Shown piece by piece: positions 15,192-24,367 of a stretch of DNA of 64,000 nt. How positions within the stretch are numbered: position 1 is the first letter of the stretch; each line of letters opens with the position of its first letter. Source of the stretch: Desulfovibrio sp. (GTDB lineage Bacteria; Desulfobacterota; Desulfovibrionia; Desulfovibrionales; Desulfovibrionaceae); contig JAQYWK010000004.1 in the NCBI GenBank assembly GCA_030145055.1, forward strand, positions 200,701 through 264,700, read 5' to 3'. Made by a program: the position numbers and the translations under genes. Under the pieces are notes generated by a model that saw only the letters and a list, made by a program, of their open reading frames with translations, made no database searches and was not told where the DNA came from.

Positions 15192-16922
15192 CTATGCCGT
15201 CAGCTGCTTAACACTCGAGGTTAACTGTGCCTGAATACCTTGATATTTACCCAGAAGGGCATCAAGTCTTGCGTATTTGTTCGTCAGGTTTTGTTCGAAT
15301 AGATTAATTCTATTTTCTTCTCTTTCGATCTTCTTATCAATGTTATCCATGATGTCATTGTAGTTGCTTTCCAAAATGGCGAGAGGTCCGGAATCGTTGG
15401 TTATTTCTGTGATAGCGGAGACTAGCTCTGCAGACTTACCCATTTTGATGTGAACTAAAATAGCATCATCGGCATCACTGTTAGAGTTTCCATAAACCCC
15501 GTCATTATGATTTTCAACCCTGATGGCCATACCAGCCTCAGGATTACCACCGGCACCTGTTATTTGCCATGTGGCAGGATCGAATTCAGCCGTGTTACCG
15601 TTAATTGAGGCAGAAATAATCTGTCCGCCCGATATTTCATATTGAACATTGTAGGTGCCTGCCTCAGTCACATCATTAATATGTGAGAGGTATTGAACAT
15701 TCGGGGAATCACTTACCCCTTTGTTGTTGGCAGCAAAAATTTCTGCGACCGCGAATGGGTCTTCTGCAAGGGCTGCATTTAGGACGTCTGTATCAAGCTC
15801 TAAAAGCCCCATGTTTGCGCCGCCGGAATCTGCGTTAGTCATGATTCCAAGCTGGGATAAGGCTGAATACTTGTCTCCTACAAAATCGCCTCCAGCTGTC
15901 TGTTCATACCATGAAAACCCAATTCCCTGGCTGGACATGATGTTCTTTAAGCGCTGTCCGACAAGTAATTCAATACCGTAGTTACCTGTGAGTATTGAGC
16001 CTTCTGCCTCTGCAGAGCTATCGTCAATCTGAGTAAGTCCCTTAATCATGGTTCGGACAGCATTATTCTGGTCTACAAACTTTTGGACATTTTCCTGCAT
16101 TCCTGCGGTGTCCGTAGTTATACCAATATTAACGGTCTGGCCTGCTGCTGTAGTTTTCTTCATGTTGATGGTTACGCCATCAATTACATCACTAACAGAG
16201 TTGCTGTCGCGTTCAATCCAGTCTGCGGCCCCTGGTGGGAATCCGTCTACCTTGATTTTTGAGTTCTGGGCATTTTGAGTTTGAGCAAAATCTGCCGCCA
16301 CGAAGGTCATACCTGTGGTATTGCTAATGATGACTTGATTGTCAGCTCCAAGGTCAAGTCCATAAATTTGAAGATGAGTAGATGTTCCATCATCGATAGT
16401 CGTTGCTCTGATCTTGCTTCTGGTGTCAGCATGGGCGTTTATCATATTGACAAACCCTTCCATGGTGGTTCCAGCAGCAATGTTACTGAGCGTTACCGAT
16501 TCACCTTGATATGAAAAAGTAAAGGAGCCTGTAGCAGAGAAAATTGAGTCTTTAACAGAAGCTGTGCCGTTGCTTGTTACGTGGATATCATTTTGTGCCA
16601 ACTGGTTGATTTCAACGGCGTGAGTCGTAACTAATGCTGCACTTGTAGCTGTAGAAGTTAGGGTATCTGAGTCTGTCGTGGACACAGATCTGCTCATGAA
16701 TTCGTCAATGGTGTCCATGGACTTAAGAGTCGTTTGTAAAGAAAGAAGGGCGGTATCAAGCTCTTGAAACTTCTCAACTTTAGAGCTCCATGAACTCTTC
16801 CATCTTTCGAGGCTGTTGATGTGAGTACGCTCAAGCTTGACGACTCCTTCAATCATTGCCTTAAAGTCCGTGCCACTACCAAGGCCGGCGAAGTTTATAT
16901 TTCCTGAGGTGTAATCAGCCAT
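15192..16922 (-). CDS. fliD: Flagellar filament cap protein FliD
   Basis: FliD caps the growing filament and inserts flagellin subunits. The 576-residue protein has the FliD N-terminal region ('FAGLGSGTDFKAMIEGVVKLE', about residues 11-31, then 'EKFQELDTALLSLQTTLKSM'), a variable central domain and the C-terminal coiled coil ('MDNIDKKIEREENRINLFEQ' and 'LTNKYARLDALLGKYQ'). It is somewhat longer than the about 470-residue E. coli protein, from an enlarged surface-exposed middle. GGAG precedes ATG 16922, and a strong sigma-54 promoter lies upstream. Confidence 0.95.
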   Translation of the reverse strand: MADYTSGNINFAGLGSGTDFKAMIEGVVKLERTHINSLERWKSSWSSKVEKFQELDTALLSLQTTLKSMDTIDEFMSRSVSTTDSDTLTSTATSAALVTTHAVEINQLAQNDIHVTSNGTASVKDSIFSATGSFTFSYQGESVTLSNIAAGTTMEGFVNMINAHADTRSKIRATTIDDGTSTHLQIYGLDLGADNQVIISNTTGMTFVAADFAQTQNAQNSKIKVDGFPPGAADWIERDSNSVSDVIDGVTINMKKTTAAGQTVNIGITTDTAGMQENVQKFVDQNNAVRTMIKGLTQIDDSSAEAEGSILTGNYGIELLVGQRLKNIMSSQGIGFSWYEQTAGGDFVGDKYSALSQLGIMTNADSGGANMGLLELDTDVLNAALAEDPFAVAEIFAANNKGVSDSPNVQYLSHINDVTEAGTYNVQYEISGGQIISASINGNTAEFDPATWQITGAGGNPEAGMAIRVENHNDGVYGNSNSDADDAILVHIKMGKSAELVSAITEITNDSGPLAILESNYNDIMDNIDKKIEREENRINLFEQNLTNKYARLDALLGKYQGIQAQLTSSVKQLTA

Positions 16923-16974
16923 TTTTTTTGTCTCCGGGAATTTTTTTCCCTAGGTTCTTACTTGCCTCATGTTA

Positions 16975-16990
16975 TGCAAAGGTAGTGCCA
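16975..16990 (-). promoter_or_regulatory. Sigma-54 promoter of fliD
   Basis: On the minus strand TGGCAC-N5-TTGCA is a full match to the -24/-12 consensus (GG-N10-GC). It lies about 55 bases upstream of the fliD start. Confidence 0.85.
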
Positions 16991-17032
16991 GCTTGGTTGC
17001 TGGTGCGAGGAGCCTCTAGTTGTTTTAAAGTG

Positions 17033-17069
17033 AAAAAGCCAGGCCGAACGTTTCGACCCGGCTTTTTTC
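17033..17069 (-). terminator. Flagellin terminator
   Basis: AAAAAGCC.GG.CGAA pairs with TTCG.CC.GGCTTTTT around a short loop, and on the minus strand it ends in T5. It separates flagellin from fliD. Confidence 0.85.
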
Positions 17070-17116
17070 TTTAATCTGACATTTGCTCAGAAAGGGGAGC
17101 ATGCCTACGGTTTAAT

Positions 17117-17998
17117 TTAACCGATGAGCTGCATCGCCATTCTAGGCATGTTATTCGCCTGCGACAACATCGCTACGGCCGCCTGGGTTAGGATCTGGTT
17201 CTTAGTGAACTCGGTCATTTCAGTTGCGACATCAACATCAGAGATGCGGGATTCCGCAGCCTGAACATTTTCAGCCTGAATAGACAGGTTGGTAATGGTG
17301 TTTTCAAGCCTGTTTTGAGTAGACCCAAGGTTCGCGCGGATCTTATCCTTGGATATGATTGCGTTGTTCAGCTTATCCAGAGAAGCCTGGGCAAGAGCCT
17401 GTGTGGAGATAGAGTTGCTTGCACCCATTCCGACGCCAAGAGCTGATGCCGTCGCCGTGTTAATGGAAACGTAGTAGTAGTCTTCTGCAGAGTCGTTACC
17501 GGCACCGAAGTGAACCTTAACCGGACCAGTAGAGGTCAGGCCGGAACCACTATGAGCAGAGTTAGCTCCTGATAAGTTACCATTAAGAAGGTGAATTCCA
17601 TTAAAGTCAGTTGCGTTAGCAATACGGGTGATTTCTGAAGCCATAGCCTGATACTCAGAATCGATGATCAAGCGCTGGTCAGAGTTGTAGGTACCGGTTG
17701 ATGCCTGTGTTGCAAGTTCCTTCATCCTGATGAGCTTTTCATCGATAACGCCGAGCGCGCCGTCAGCTGTCTGGATCATGGAAATTGCATCGTTAGCGTT
17801 ACGAATACCCTGGTTGAGAGCCTTAACATCAGAGCGCATAATCTCGCGTACTGCGAGACCTGCTGCATCATCAGCTGCGGTTCCAACACGAAGACCTGAA
17901 GACAGGCGACGAGTTGATACTGCTAGGTTGTTGTACGAGTCCGCTAAGTTACGGGTCGCATTCATTGCCATTAAGTTGTGATTAATCACTAAAGACAT
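17117..17998 (-). CDS. Flagellin
   Basis: This is the main filament subunit. The start is ATG 17998, preceded by a perfect AAGGAGG, giving 293 residues beginning MSLVINHNLMAMNATRNL. A longer frame to 18064 lacks an RBS. The conserved D0/D1 N-terminal helices ('STRRLSSGLRVGTAADDAAG') and C-terminal helices ('AAESRISDVDVATEMTEFTK', 'AMLSQANNMPRMAMQLIG') are intact, while the central variable domain is short (about residues 140-190). The short surface domain and adjacent glycosyltransferases suggest possible O-glycosylation. It is one of possibly several flagellin genes in the genome. Confidence 0.95.
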   Translation of the reverse strand: MSLVINHNLMAMNATRNLADSYNNLAVSTRRLSSGLRVGTAADDAAGLAVREIMRSDVKALNQGIRNANDAISMIQTADGALGVIDEKLIRMKELATQASTGTYNSDQRLIIDSEYQAMASEITRIANATDFNGIHLLNGNLSGANSAHSGSGLTSTGPVKVHFGAGNDSAEDYYYVSINTATASALGVGMGASNSISTQALAQASLDKLNNAIISKDKIRANLGSTQNRLENTITNLSIQAENVQAAESRISDVDVATEMTEFTKNQILTQAAVAMLSQANNMPRMAMQLIG

Positions 17999-18092
17999 GC
18001 TTTCCTCCTTGAAAGTAAGAATTGGCGTCCTTGCCAAAAACATTGCCTTGGAACTCAGGTTCACAAAGCTATCTGGTCCTTCCGTGCCTTCT

Positions 18093-18119
18093 TAATCGTC
18101 TATTCTTTGTAATTCTTTA
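18093..18119 (-). promoter_or_regulatory. Sigma-28 (FliA) promoter of flagellin
   Basis: On the minus strand TAAA-N15-GACGATTA matches the TAAA-N15-GCCGATAA consensus at 10 of 12 positions with exact spacing. It predicts an about 85-base leader before the flagellin start. Confidence 0.75.
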
Positions 18120-18149
18120 GAGTAGAGGACAATATTTTAGACTTTTAAA

Positions 18150-18188
18150 TAAAAAAAGAGGCCCCTATTATACAATAGAGGCCTCTTT
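18150..18188 (-). terminator. Terminator of the cdsA-dxr-rseP-tsaB unit
   Basis: AAAGAGGCC.CTATT (18155-18169) pairs with AATAG.GGCCTCTTT (18174-18188). The minus-strand T tract follows. Confidence 0.85.
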
Positions 18189-18216
18189 ATAAACACTTGT
18201 GGTGATTAAACTTATT

Positions 18217-19026
18217 CTAAACAGGAGATATGTCTTTTAGCATTTGTCGGGCAACTTCGAGCGGGATGCCTTGCTTCTTCGTTATCGCTTCAAGATTATC
18301 CTCTGCATCTGATCCTCTGAGATAGAGTGGAAATGGCATTTCCTTACCAAAATCAGCTTTATTCGAGAATTCAAGAATGTCAGGAATTGCCGGGCTGTTA
18401 AATCTCTGGGGTAGTGTAGACAGGTGCTGATTTTCAGCCAAAAACTCATCAAAAAAAGATTTGTTTTTGTTTAGCCCGCTACCGAAAACAATAGCCTTTT
18501 CCTGTTTGTAAGACAGAATTATATCGAGAGCCTCTTCAGCCGGAACAGGAAGTACTGGAGTTAATGGTTCAGGGAATATCTCGTCGCCTGCAAGTGGATT
18601 GAAGCCCTGAATATAAACCTGCATTTTCCGTGAGTGAGTTACCACCCAAAGCGGCTGGTTTGTAAACTTTGCCGGTCCAGCAGCAAGTAATGGAAGATAT
18701 TCTAAACCTGCGATAAGAGCATTATTGCCTGAAACAATTCCGGCCGCAGCCGAAAATGTCAGTCGAAGTCCTGTGAAACTTCCGGGGCCAGAGATGCACG
18801 CAATGTGCGAGATCTCTTTCGCGGAATAGTCAAACAAGTCCAGCGCAGATTTAATGGCCGGTATCATGAAAAAAGCTGATTTACCGGGTACTTGCAAAAT
18901 TTGTGCGTCCAATAAAGAGAATGAATCTTCATCCTCATCACGTTTCGCAAGAATTATTTGCAGTGCATCTTCTGTCCCGTTAAGGGCTAGTAGGAGATCC
19001 GCTTTGGTATCTGTATCTGAATTCAT
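18217..19026 (-). CDS. tsaB: tRNA t6A biosynthesis protein TsaB
   Basis: TsaB is an ASKHA-fold protein that scaffolds TsaD and TsaE in making threonylcarbamoyladenosine at position 37 of ANN-decoding tRNAs. The hallmark 'ISGPGSFTGLRLTFSAAAGI' is at about residues 78-97, and 'LLALNGTEDALQI' forms the first strand pair. At 269 residues it is longer than the about 230-residue E. coli protein, with a Thr/Asp-rich N-terminus and extra C-terminal segment. It starts directly at the rseP stop codon, so it is the last gene of the cdsA-dxr-rseP unit. Confidence 0.9.
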   Translation of the reverse strand: MNSDTDTKADLLLALNGTEDALQIILAKRDEDEDSFSLLDAQILQVPGKSAFFMIPAIKSALDLFDYSAKEISHIACISGPGSFTGLRLTFSAAAGIVSGNNALIAGLEYLPLLAAGPAKFTNQPLWVVTHSRKMQVYIQGFNPLAGDEIFPEPLTPVLPVPAEEALDIILSYKQEKAIVFGSGLNKNKSFFDEFLAENQHLSTLPQRFNSPAIPDILEFSNKADFGKEMPFPLYLRGSDAEDNLEAITKKQGIPLEVARQMLKDISPV

Positions 19027-20091
19027 TTATTTAAACGTTCGCATTAAGTCGTTAAAGATAGCAAAAGCCATCAGAGAGAAAAGCAGAAGCAAGCCTACAC
19101 GAGTTGCTGCGTTTTGGAGTCTTTCGTTGAGTGGTCTGCGTAAAACAGTTTCCAGTCCGTAGAAAAGCAAGTGTCCGCCATCGAGAACTGGTATGGGCAG
19201 TAAGTTCAGCAGTCCAAGGTTGATACTGATAAAAGCAGTAAATTGGAGAAGCTCGAGCAATCCCCTTTCTGATTGCTGCTTGATAGCCTGCGCAATCATG
19301 ATCGGGCCACCTATTGAATCCATAGGCACGACTCTTTCAACCATTTTGACAATGGATGTGCATATCAGCTTGGTCACAGTCCATGTTTGCAATGCGGCTG
19401 CTTTTGCTCCGGATACTCCATTCAGTTCCACTGTTTTTGTCTTCCCATCGGCAACGATCCCAACAACCGGAACGCGGATAGCTTCACCGAAAAGGTTCTT
19501 AAGTTCTTGAACTTGTGGTTTTACGACAATGTTTTTCTCTACGCCGTCACGCATGACAACGAAGTCTAGAGAATCTGTCGTACTGGACTGAATTGTCTCA
19601 GCTAGATCACTCCAGAAAATAATTTTCTTTCCATTAATAGAAAGAACGCTATCTCCGATCTCAATTCCTGCTTTAACTGCTGGGCCGTCTGGCTGAAGTT
19701 GTCCGACTTCAGGACTCATACCCATTTGTCCGTGGCTTAAAATTATGCCCCAGAAAATTACCCATGCGAGGATAAAGTTAAAAATAGGGCCAGCGGCCAC
19801 AACAAGCATTCTGTGCCACGGTGGGCGGTTCATGAATAATTGTTTTGCGCTGAATCCGGAGTCGTGCTCCATGTCGCGCTCTTCACCGGCGAGGCTTACG
19901 TAGCCACCAAGAGGCACAAGGGATAACCTGTAGTCGGTATTCCCGAGTGAAAATCCCGCAAGCCGAGGACCGAATCCTAGAGAAAAGGTTTTAACACCGA
20001 TTCCGAGCAGGCGGGCAACTACAAAGTGACCAAGTTCGTGGAAGAAAATTAAACCGCCAAGAACTAGGAGAAAATCAAAAATCCAAGTCAT
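19027..20091 (-). CDS. rseP: RseP-type site-2 intramembrane metalloprotease
   Basis: RseP cleaves membrane-embedded substrates such as anti-sigma factors after a first periplasmic cut, and removes remnant signal peptides. The zinc motif HELGH lies in the first membrane helix (about residues 18-22). 'LGFGPRLAGF' and 'VPLGGYVSLAGE' follow. One PDZ domain spans about 115-190, and the third zinc ligand is in 'NLLPIPVLDGGHLLFY' near residue 310. The 354-residue length fits the single-PDZ form rather than the two-PDZ E. coli form. The gene follows dxr with an 8-base gap. Confidence 0.93.
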   Translation of the reverse strand: MTWIFDFLLVLGGLIFFHELGHFVVARLLGIGVKTFSLGFGPRLAGFSLGNTDYRLSLVPLGGYVSLAGEERDMEHDSGFSAKQLFMNRPPWHRMLVVAAGPIFNFILAWVIFWGIILSHGQMGMSPEVGQLQPDGPAVKAGIEIGDSVLSINGKKIIFWSDLAETIQSSTTDSLDFVVMRDGVEKNIVVKPQVQELKNLFGEAIRVPVVGIVADGKTKTVELNGVSGAKAAALQTWTVTKLICTSIVKMVERVVPMDSIGGPIMIAQAIKQQSERGLLELLQFTAFISINLGLLNLLPIPVLDGGHLLFYGLETVLRRPLNERLQNAATRVGLLLLFSLMAFAIFNDLMRTFK

Positions 20092-20099
20092 ATTTAGCC

Positions 20100-21302
20100 T
20101 TAAGCGATAGAATCCATAACATCGCGTCTGGTTTTGACATCAAGTTCGAGAACTGCACCTGCTTCACTTACGTCGCAAGAGCTATGGCGTTCAAGAGCTG
20201 AGCCGATTATTAGTGGGATATCAGAGAATCCAATTTTTTCATGTAAAAAGAGATCTACAGCAATTTCATTCGCTGCGTTCAAAACTATAGGATGACTTTG
20301 GCTCGCGGCGAACGAGTCTGCTGCGAGTTTCAAGCAAGGGAAAACTTCAAGATCCGGTTTTTCGAAGGTTAATGTCCCTATTTCAGCAAGGTTAAGCGGC
20401 TTAAGTGCCAGTGGAACTCGCTGTGGAAAACAGGTGCAGAATGCAATTGGAATCTGCATATCCGGCACGCCAAGGTGACCTAGCTGTGAACCGTCAACAT
20501 ACTCAACCAAAGAATGAATAATACTTTGCGGATGAACAACGACGTCGATTTGTTCTGGAGGCAAACCATATAGATGGCATGCTTCGATGAATTCCAGTCC
20601 CTTATTCATAAGGGTTGCTGAATCGATGCTGATTTTTGCGCCCATATCCCAGTTTGGATGGTTTAGGGCCTGTTCACGGGTCACTTTTTTCAGAAATTCT
20701 TTACTCTTGCCGCGGAATGGTCCGCCGGAGGCTGTGAGTATAAGTCTGCTTACATCTGCCCCGTCATGTCCTGCAAGCCCTTGAAATAGTGCGTTGTGCT
20801 CTGAGTCTACAGGTAGGATTGTAGCGCCTGTCTCGTGGCAAACTGCCCGGATAATATGTCCGCCTAGAACAAGGGATTCCTTGTTTGCAAGAGCTATCAT
20901 CTTACCTTTTTTAGCTGCGGCCAAAGTTGGCTCGAATCCGGCTGCCCCAACAATTGAAGATAGGATTAGCGATGCTTCATCAAGTGAAGCAAGTGTTACG
21001 TAAGCTGATGGGTCTGTCAGTATTTCGGGTTTGTAGTCAGCAGGTAGTAACGCTTTAAGTTCTTTAGCTATTTCGTTGGTCAGAACTGCTAAATATTTAG
21101 GACGGTGTTTTGTTGCCTGCTCCGCGAGTAGGGTGGCATTTCTTCCACCAGCGAGAGCTGTTATCTTGAAAAGATCTGGATGTTGCTCAATCACCTTCAA
21201 GGTGCTTGTGCCTATTGAGCCTGTACAGCCGAGGATAGAAATAGTTCTTGGAAATGGAGGCAGCTCCGCTGTTGAAGGCCAAGGTGATATGTATGTTTTC
21301 AA
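20100..21302 (-). CDS. dxr: 1-deoxy-D-xylulose 5-phosphate reductoisomerase
   Basis: Dxr makes 2-C-methyl-D-erythritol 4-phosphate with NADPH, the committed step of the MEP isoprenoid pathway. The 400-residue length is usual. The NADPH loop 'ILGCTGSIGTSTLKVIEQHPD' begins near residue 23, 'ANKESLVLGG' near 138, and the metal-binding 'PVDSEHNALFQ' near 159-169. 'ASGGPFRG' and 'MGAKISIDSATLMNKGLEFIEA' complete the active site. It is placed with cdsA, and in many genomes with uppS. Here uppS is 7 kb upstream beyond an island. Confidence 0.96.
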   Translation of the reverse strand: MKTYISPWPSTAELPPFPRTISILGCTGSIGTSTLKVIEQHPDLFKITALAGGRNATLLAEQATKHRPKYLAVLTNEIAKELKALLPADYKPEILTDPSAYVTLASLDEASLILSSIVGAAGFEPTLAAAKKGKMIALANKESLVLGGHIIRAVCHETGATILPVDSEHNALFQGLAGHDGADVSRLILTASGGPFRGKSKEFLKKVTREQALNHPNWDMGAKISIDSATLMNKGLEFIEACHLYGLPPEQIDVVVHPQSIIHSLVEYVDGSQLGHLGVPDMQIPIAFCTCFPQRVPLALKPLNLAEIGTLTFEKPDLEVFPCLKLAADSFAASQSHPIVLNAANEIAVDLFLHEKIGFSDIPLIIGSALERHSSCDVSEAGAVLELDVKTRRDVMDSIA

Positions 21303-21349
21303 AGTAGTATATCCGTCTTCGTTAGGTTCTGATGTTTATAAAGGGTCTA

Positions 21350-22153
21350 TTAAAAAAAAGCGTGTATTTGTCTTGCTAAAATATAAATCGGAAGAGCAAA
21401 AACAAGACTGTCTATTCTGTCTAAAACTCCGCCGTGTCCTGGTAAAATATTGCCGGAATCTTTAATGTCAAGCTTGCGTTTCAGAGCAGATTCAAAGAAA
21501 TCACCCATTTGTGAAGCTATGTTTAAGGCTCCTGCGAGAATCATCCATGCAATAACGGAGGCGTGCCCGAGAAACAATCCATACACCGTGCAGCAGATAA
21601 TACAGGCTGTAAAGCCTCCGATAGATCCTGCCCATGATTTTTTTGGACTGATTCGTATCCATATTTTTTTCTTGCCAAAATATGTACCAGCATAAAATGC
21701 GGCAGTATCCGATGCAGATGATGCGAGAAGAACGAATATTATTTCCCAGCTATTCATAGATGTTACAAATTGCAGTGTCAGAGGAATATAAATCAATCCG
21801 GTAAAAAGAACCATGCTGTCATTGTATGAAGTTCTTCCCGGGCTGGAGCTGTATGAGAAAAGGAATTTAAAATTAAAGACCCAGAAAAGTCCGAGCAATA
21901 AAACAAGCATCCATGTGTGAGATGCCAGAGCACCAGTTAAAACAATTGCAACTCCCGCTAGCATTCCCATCGTTTTCGATAGAGAGCGTGGTTCATCTTT
22001 CCAGAACATTGAGTAAAATTCATGGAGCGCTATAACTGAAAAAATGGTTACTACACTTACGAGAAATAACCCTCCGAAATAGAGGGCAAGAAAAAGTACA
22101 ATGACAAGAGTCACTGATGTTATGCAGCGTTGCTGTAGAGAGCTTAAGGGCAT
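21350..22153 (-). CDS. cdsA: Phosphatidate cytidylyltransferase
   Basis: CdsA forms CDP-diacylglycerol from phosphatidate and CTP at the inner membrane, feeding all phospholipid head-group synthesis. It has about seven hydrophobic segments and the CDP-DAG synthase signature near the C-terminus: 'SPKKSWAGSIGGF' then 'GNILPGHGGVLDRIDSLVF' (about residues 235-253) with the metal-binding Asp pair. The 267-residue length is typical. It is first in the cdsA-dxr-rseP-tsaB unit, and its promoter must lie in the AT-rich region above 22154. Confidence 0.94.
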   Translation of the reverse strand: MPLSSLQQRCITSVTLVIVLFLALYFGGLFLVSVVTIFSVIALHEFYSMFWKDEPRSLSKTMGMLAGVAIVLTGALASHTWMLVLLLGLFWVFNFKFLFSYSSSPGRTSYNDSMVLFTGLIYIPLTLQFVTSMNSWEIIFVLLASSASDTAAFYAGTYFGKKKIWIRISPKKSWAGSIGGFTACIICCTVYGLFLGHASVIAWMILAGALNIASQMGDFFESALKRKLDIKDSGNILPGHGGVLDRIDSLVFALPIYILARQIHAFF

Positions 22154-22625
22154 GAAATCCTCTGTTTAAAATTTCGCGAAGTTTAACTTGTAATTTTAAT
22201 TGTATTATTCGGAAATGAAGTTGTGATTTTTATTGTTATAATTATAAAGAAAGCTTGTGTGTAAAGGCGAATAAGCTTTTTTTTAACTTTAAGTTTAATA
22301 GTAAAAAACTGTATATTTATAATCCATTAATAGTTAGCGGGCAACCCATAGAACCCCATTTTTCAAGATTAGTTGACCCATTTGTAAAATAAAAGATAAA
22401 AGTACGTAAAATCTTGTAAATGAAGCTTGCCAACCTAGCCATTTTTCACGCGCAACTCTTATATATATATGTACGCTGTTGTAATGATTTATGTGTCGTT
22501 CGCTGAAGATCTTTTTAGATAATCGAAAAATTACTCTCCAATGATCACTATATTAAGTTCTTGAATTGCTTGTAGCTAATCCTTTTTATAGTTATAAAGA
22601 GTGATAAAAGTTTTTGGGGGATGTT
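22154..22625. other. Long AT-rich divergent region between cdsA and the HD-GYP gene
   Basis: No gene is visible in about 470 bases. It holds the promoters of both divergent genes. Besides a terminator-like hairpin at 22250-22284 I see only AT-rich runs. Confidence 0.4.
22250..22284 (+). terminator. Terminator-like hairpin with no assigned gene
   Basis: AAAGCTT (22250-22256) pairs with AAGCTTT (22273-22279), followed by T8 in the plus direction. No plus-strand gene precedes it. Confidence 0.4.
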
Positions 22626-24362
22626 TTGAAAAAGAAAATTGCCGGGATAAATAAGGCTAGATTGGTAGAGGTTGAAAGGCTTCTGCAAGGTACAATTACC
22701 GAGACTTCGTGCGCCACGTGTCAAAAAACACTGAAGGAACTTACGCGTCCAATTATTACCTCCTTTTCCGATATGTTCAGCGAACAGATGGATTTAGTCA
22801 GTAGGTTAACTGAAATCGGGCTGGCTCTATCCGGTGAAACCAGGCTCGAACGTCTTTTGGAAATGATAGTTGATGAGGCTCGTGTTTTAACTAACGCGGA
22901 TGCGGGAACCCTTTATGTTGTTGATAAAGATAACCGCAAGCTTGAATTTTCTATTTTGCAGAATGATACGATGAAAGTCCGCATGGGTGGAACAAGTGGA
23001 AATGAAATAACCCTTCCGCCGGTGCCTTTATATACCGCTGGTAATAAGCCTAATAAATCTCATGTTTCTGCTTATTGCGCTCTTACTGGTGAAACGGTTA
23101 ATATTGCAGACGTTTATAAAGCTGAAGGGTTTGATTTTACCGGGCCTCGAAAATATGACGAGGCAACTGGGTATAATTCGAAATCCATGCTTGTTTTAGC
23201 ACTCAAAAATCATGAGCAGGATATAATCGGAGTGTTGCAACTTCTGAATGCTCTCGATGATAATGGCGAAGTTGTTGAGTTTTCATCCGATGTTGTAGAT
23301 ATCGTTGGCTCGTTAGCATCTCAAGCTGCGATTGCTCTTACTAATGCCCAACTTATACAGGGTCTCAAAGATCTTCTTTATTCTGTAATCCAAAGTATCG
23401 CCGCCGCGATTGATGCCAAATCTCCTTACACGAACGGGCACATCGAACGTGTCGTGATTCTCACCATGATGATTGCTGAGAAGGTAAATAGCACCGATTC
23501 CGGTAAATATGCACATCAGCGTTTTTCAAGGGATGAGCTTGAAGAGCTTAAGCTCGCAGCTTGGATGCATGATGTCGGTAAAATTTCTATCCCTGAGCAT
23601 GTGGTCGATAAATCCACAAAGCTAGAAACGATTTATGATCGTGCGGAGCTTGTGGATAATCGTTTCAAATTGATTGCAGAGCTTGTAAAAAATAAGCAAC
23701 TGACAGAGACTATTGAAGTCCTATCTAATTGTCCTGATCCAGAAAAAATTTCGGAAATAAAAAAGCGTTATGCTGTCGATTTAGAACAGCTTGAAAGTGA
23801 CAGGCTCTTTATCGCTTCATGCAATGTCCCGAATGAGTATATGAGTGACGAGCGAATCGAGCGCGTTTATGATATTGCTGGCCGTACATATGAGAGTGAA
23901 GGGAAGGCCCTGAATTGGCTGACGGCTGATGAGCTTGAAAATTTATGTATTCGCAAAGGAACACTGACTAATCGCGAGCGTAAAATTATTGAGAGTCACG
24001 CAGCCATTACGCTTGAAATGCTTTCAAGGCTCCCGTTTCCCAAGAGACTCACTCATGTACCAGAATATGCTGCGGGGCATCATGAAAAGCCGGATGGTTC
24101 CGGATATCCTAAAGGTCTTGCCGGTGATGATCTTCCGTTACAGGCCCGGATTATGGCGGTTGCAGATATTTTTGAAGCTTTAACAGCTAAAGATAGGCCA
24201 TACAAAAAACCAATGAAGCTCACTCAGGCAATTAAAATTCTCGGATTTATGAAAAAAGACGGTCATATCGACCCAGATGTTTATGATCTTTTCCTCGATT
24301 CTGAGCTTTATATGGAATATGCGAAGGAGCAGCTTGATCCTTCGCAATTAGATGACGAGTAA
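22626..24362 (+). CDS. GAF and HD-GYP domain protein (putative cyclic-di-GMP phosphodiesterase)
   Basis: The N-terminal GAF domain (about residues 65-235, with 'LTNADAGTLYVVDKDNRKLEF' and 'ASQAAIALTNAQL') precedes an HD-GYP domain. 'NGHIERV' and 'HDVGKISIPEHVVDKSTKL' (near 315) give the HD part, and 'HHEKPDGSGYPKGL' (near 485) the GYP part, so all metal and signature residues are present. Such domains hydrolyse cyclic di-GMP to GMP. Between HD and GYP lies an unusually long insertion of about 100 residues beyond the normal spacing. The start is a TTG; I favour 22626 (GGGGG just upstream) over 22614. Confidence 0.88.
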   Translation: MKKKIAGINKARLVEVERLLQGTITETSCATCQKTLKELTRPIITSFSDMFSEQMDLVSRLTEIGLALSGETRLERLLEMIVDEARVLTNADAGTLYVVDKDNRKLEFSILQNDTMKVRMGGTSGNEITLPPVPLYTAGNKPNKSHVSAYCALTGETVNIADVYKAEGFDFTGPRKYDEATGYNSKSMLVLALKNHEQDIIGVLQLLNALDDNGEVVEFSSDVVDIVGSLASQAAIALTNAQLIQGLKDLLYSVIQSIAAAIDAKSPYTNGHIERVVILTMMIAEKVNSTDSGKYAHQRFSRDELEELKLAAWMHDVGKISIPEHVVDKSTKLETIYDRAELVDNRFKLIAELVKNKQLTETIEVLSNCPDPEKISEIKKRYAVDLEQLESDRLFIASCNVPNEYMSDERIERVYDIAGRTYESEGKALNWLTADELENLCIRKGTLTNRERKIIESHAAITLEMLSRLPFPKRLTHVPEYAAGHHEKPDGSGYPKGLAGDDLPLQARIMAVADIFEALTAKDRPYKKPMKLTQAIKILGFMKKDGHIDPDVYDLFLDSELYMEYAKEQLDPSQLDDE

Positions 24363-24367
24363 TTGAA

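Noticed and set aside
17999-18064. Longer flagellin N-terminus
   Set aside because: Flagellins begin at MSLVINHN, and the perfect AAGGAGG lies inside the would-be extension.
20396-20415. TGGCAC-like sigma-54 match inside dxr (minus strand)
   Set aside because: The -12 element is poor (CCGC) and it lies in coding sequence.
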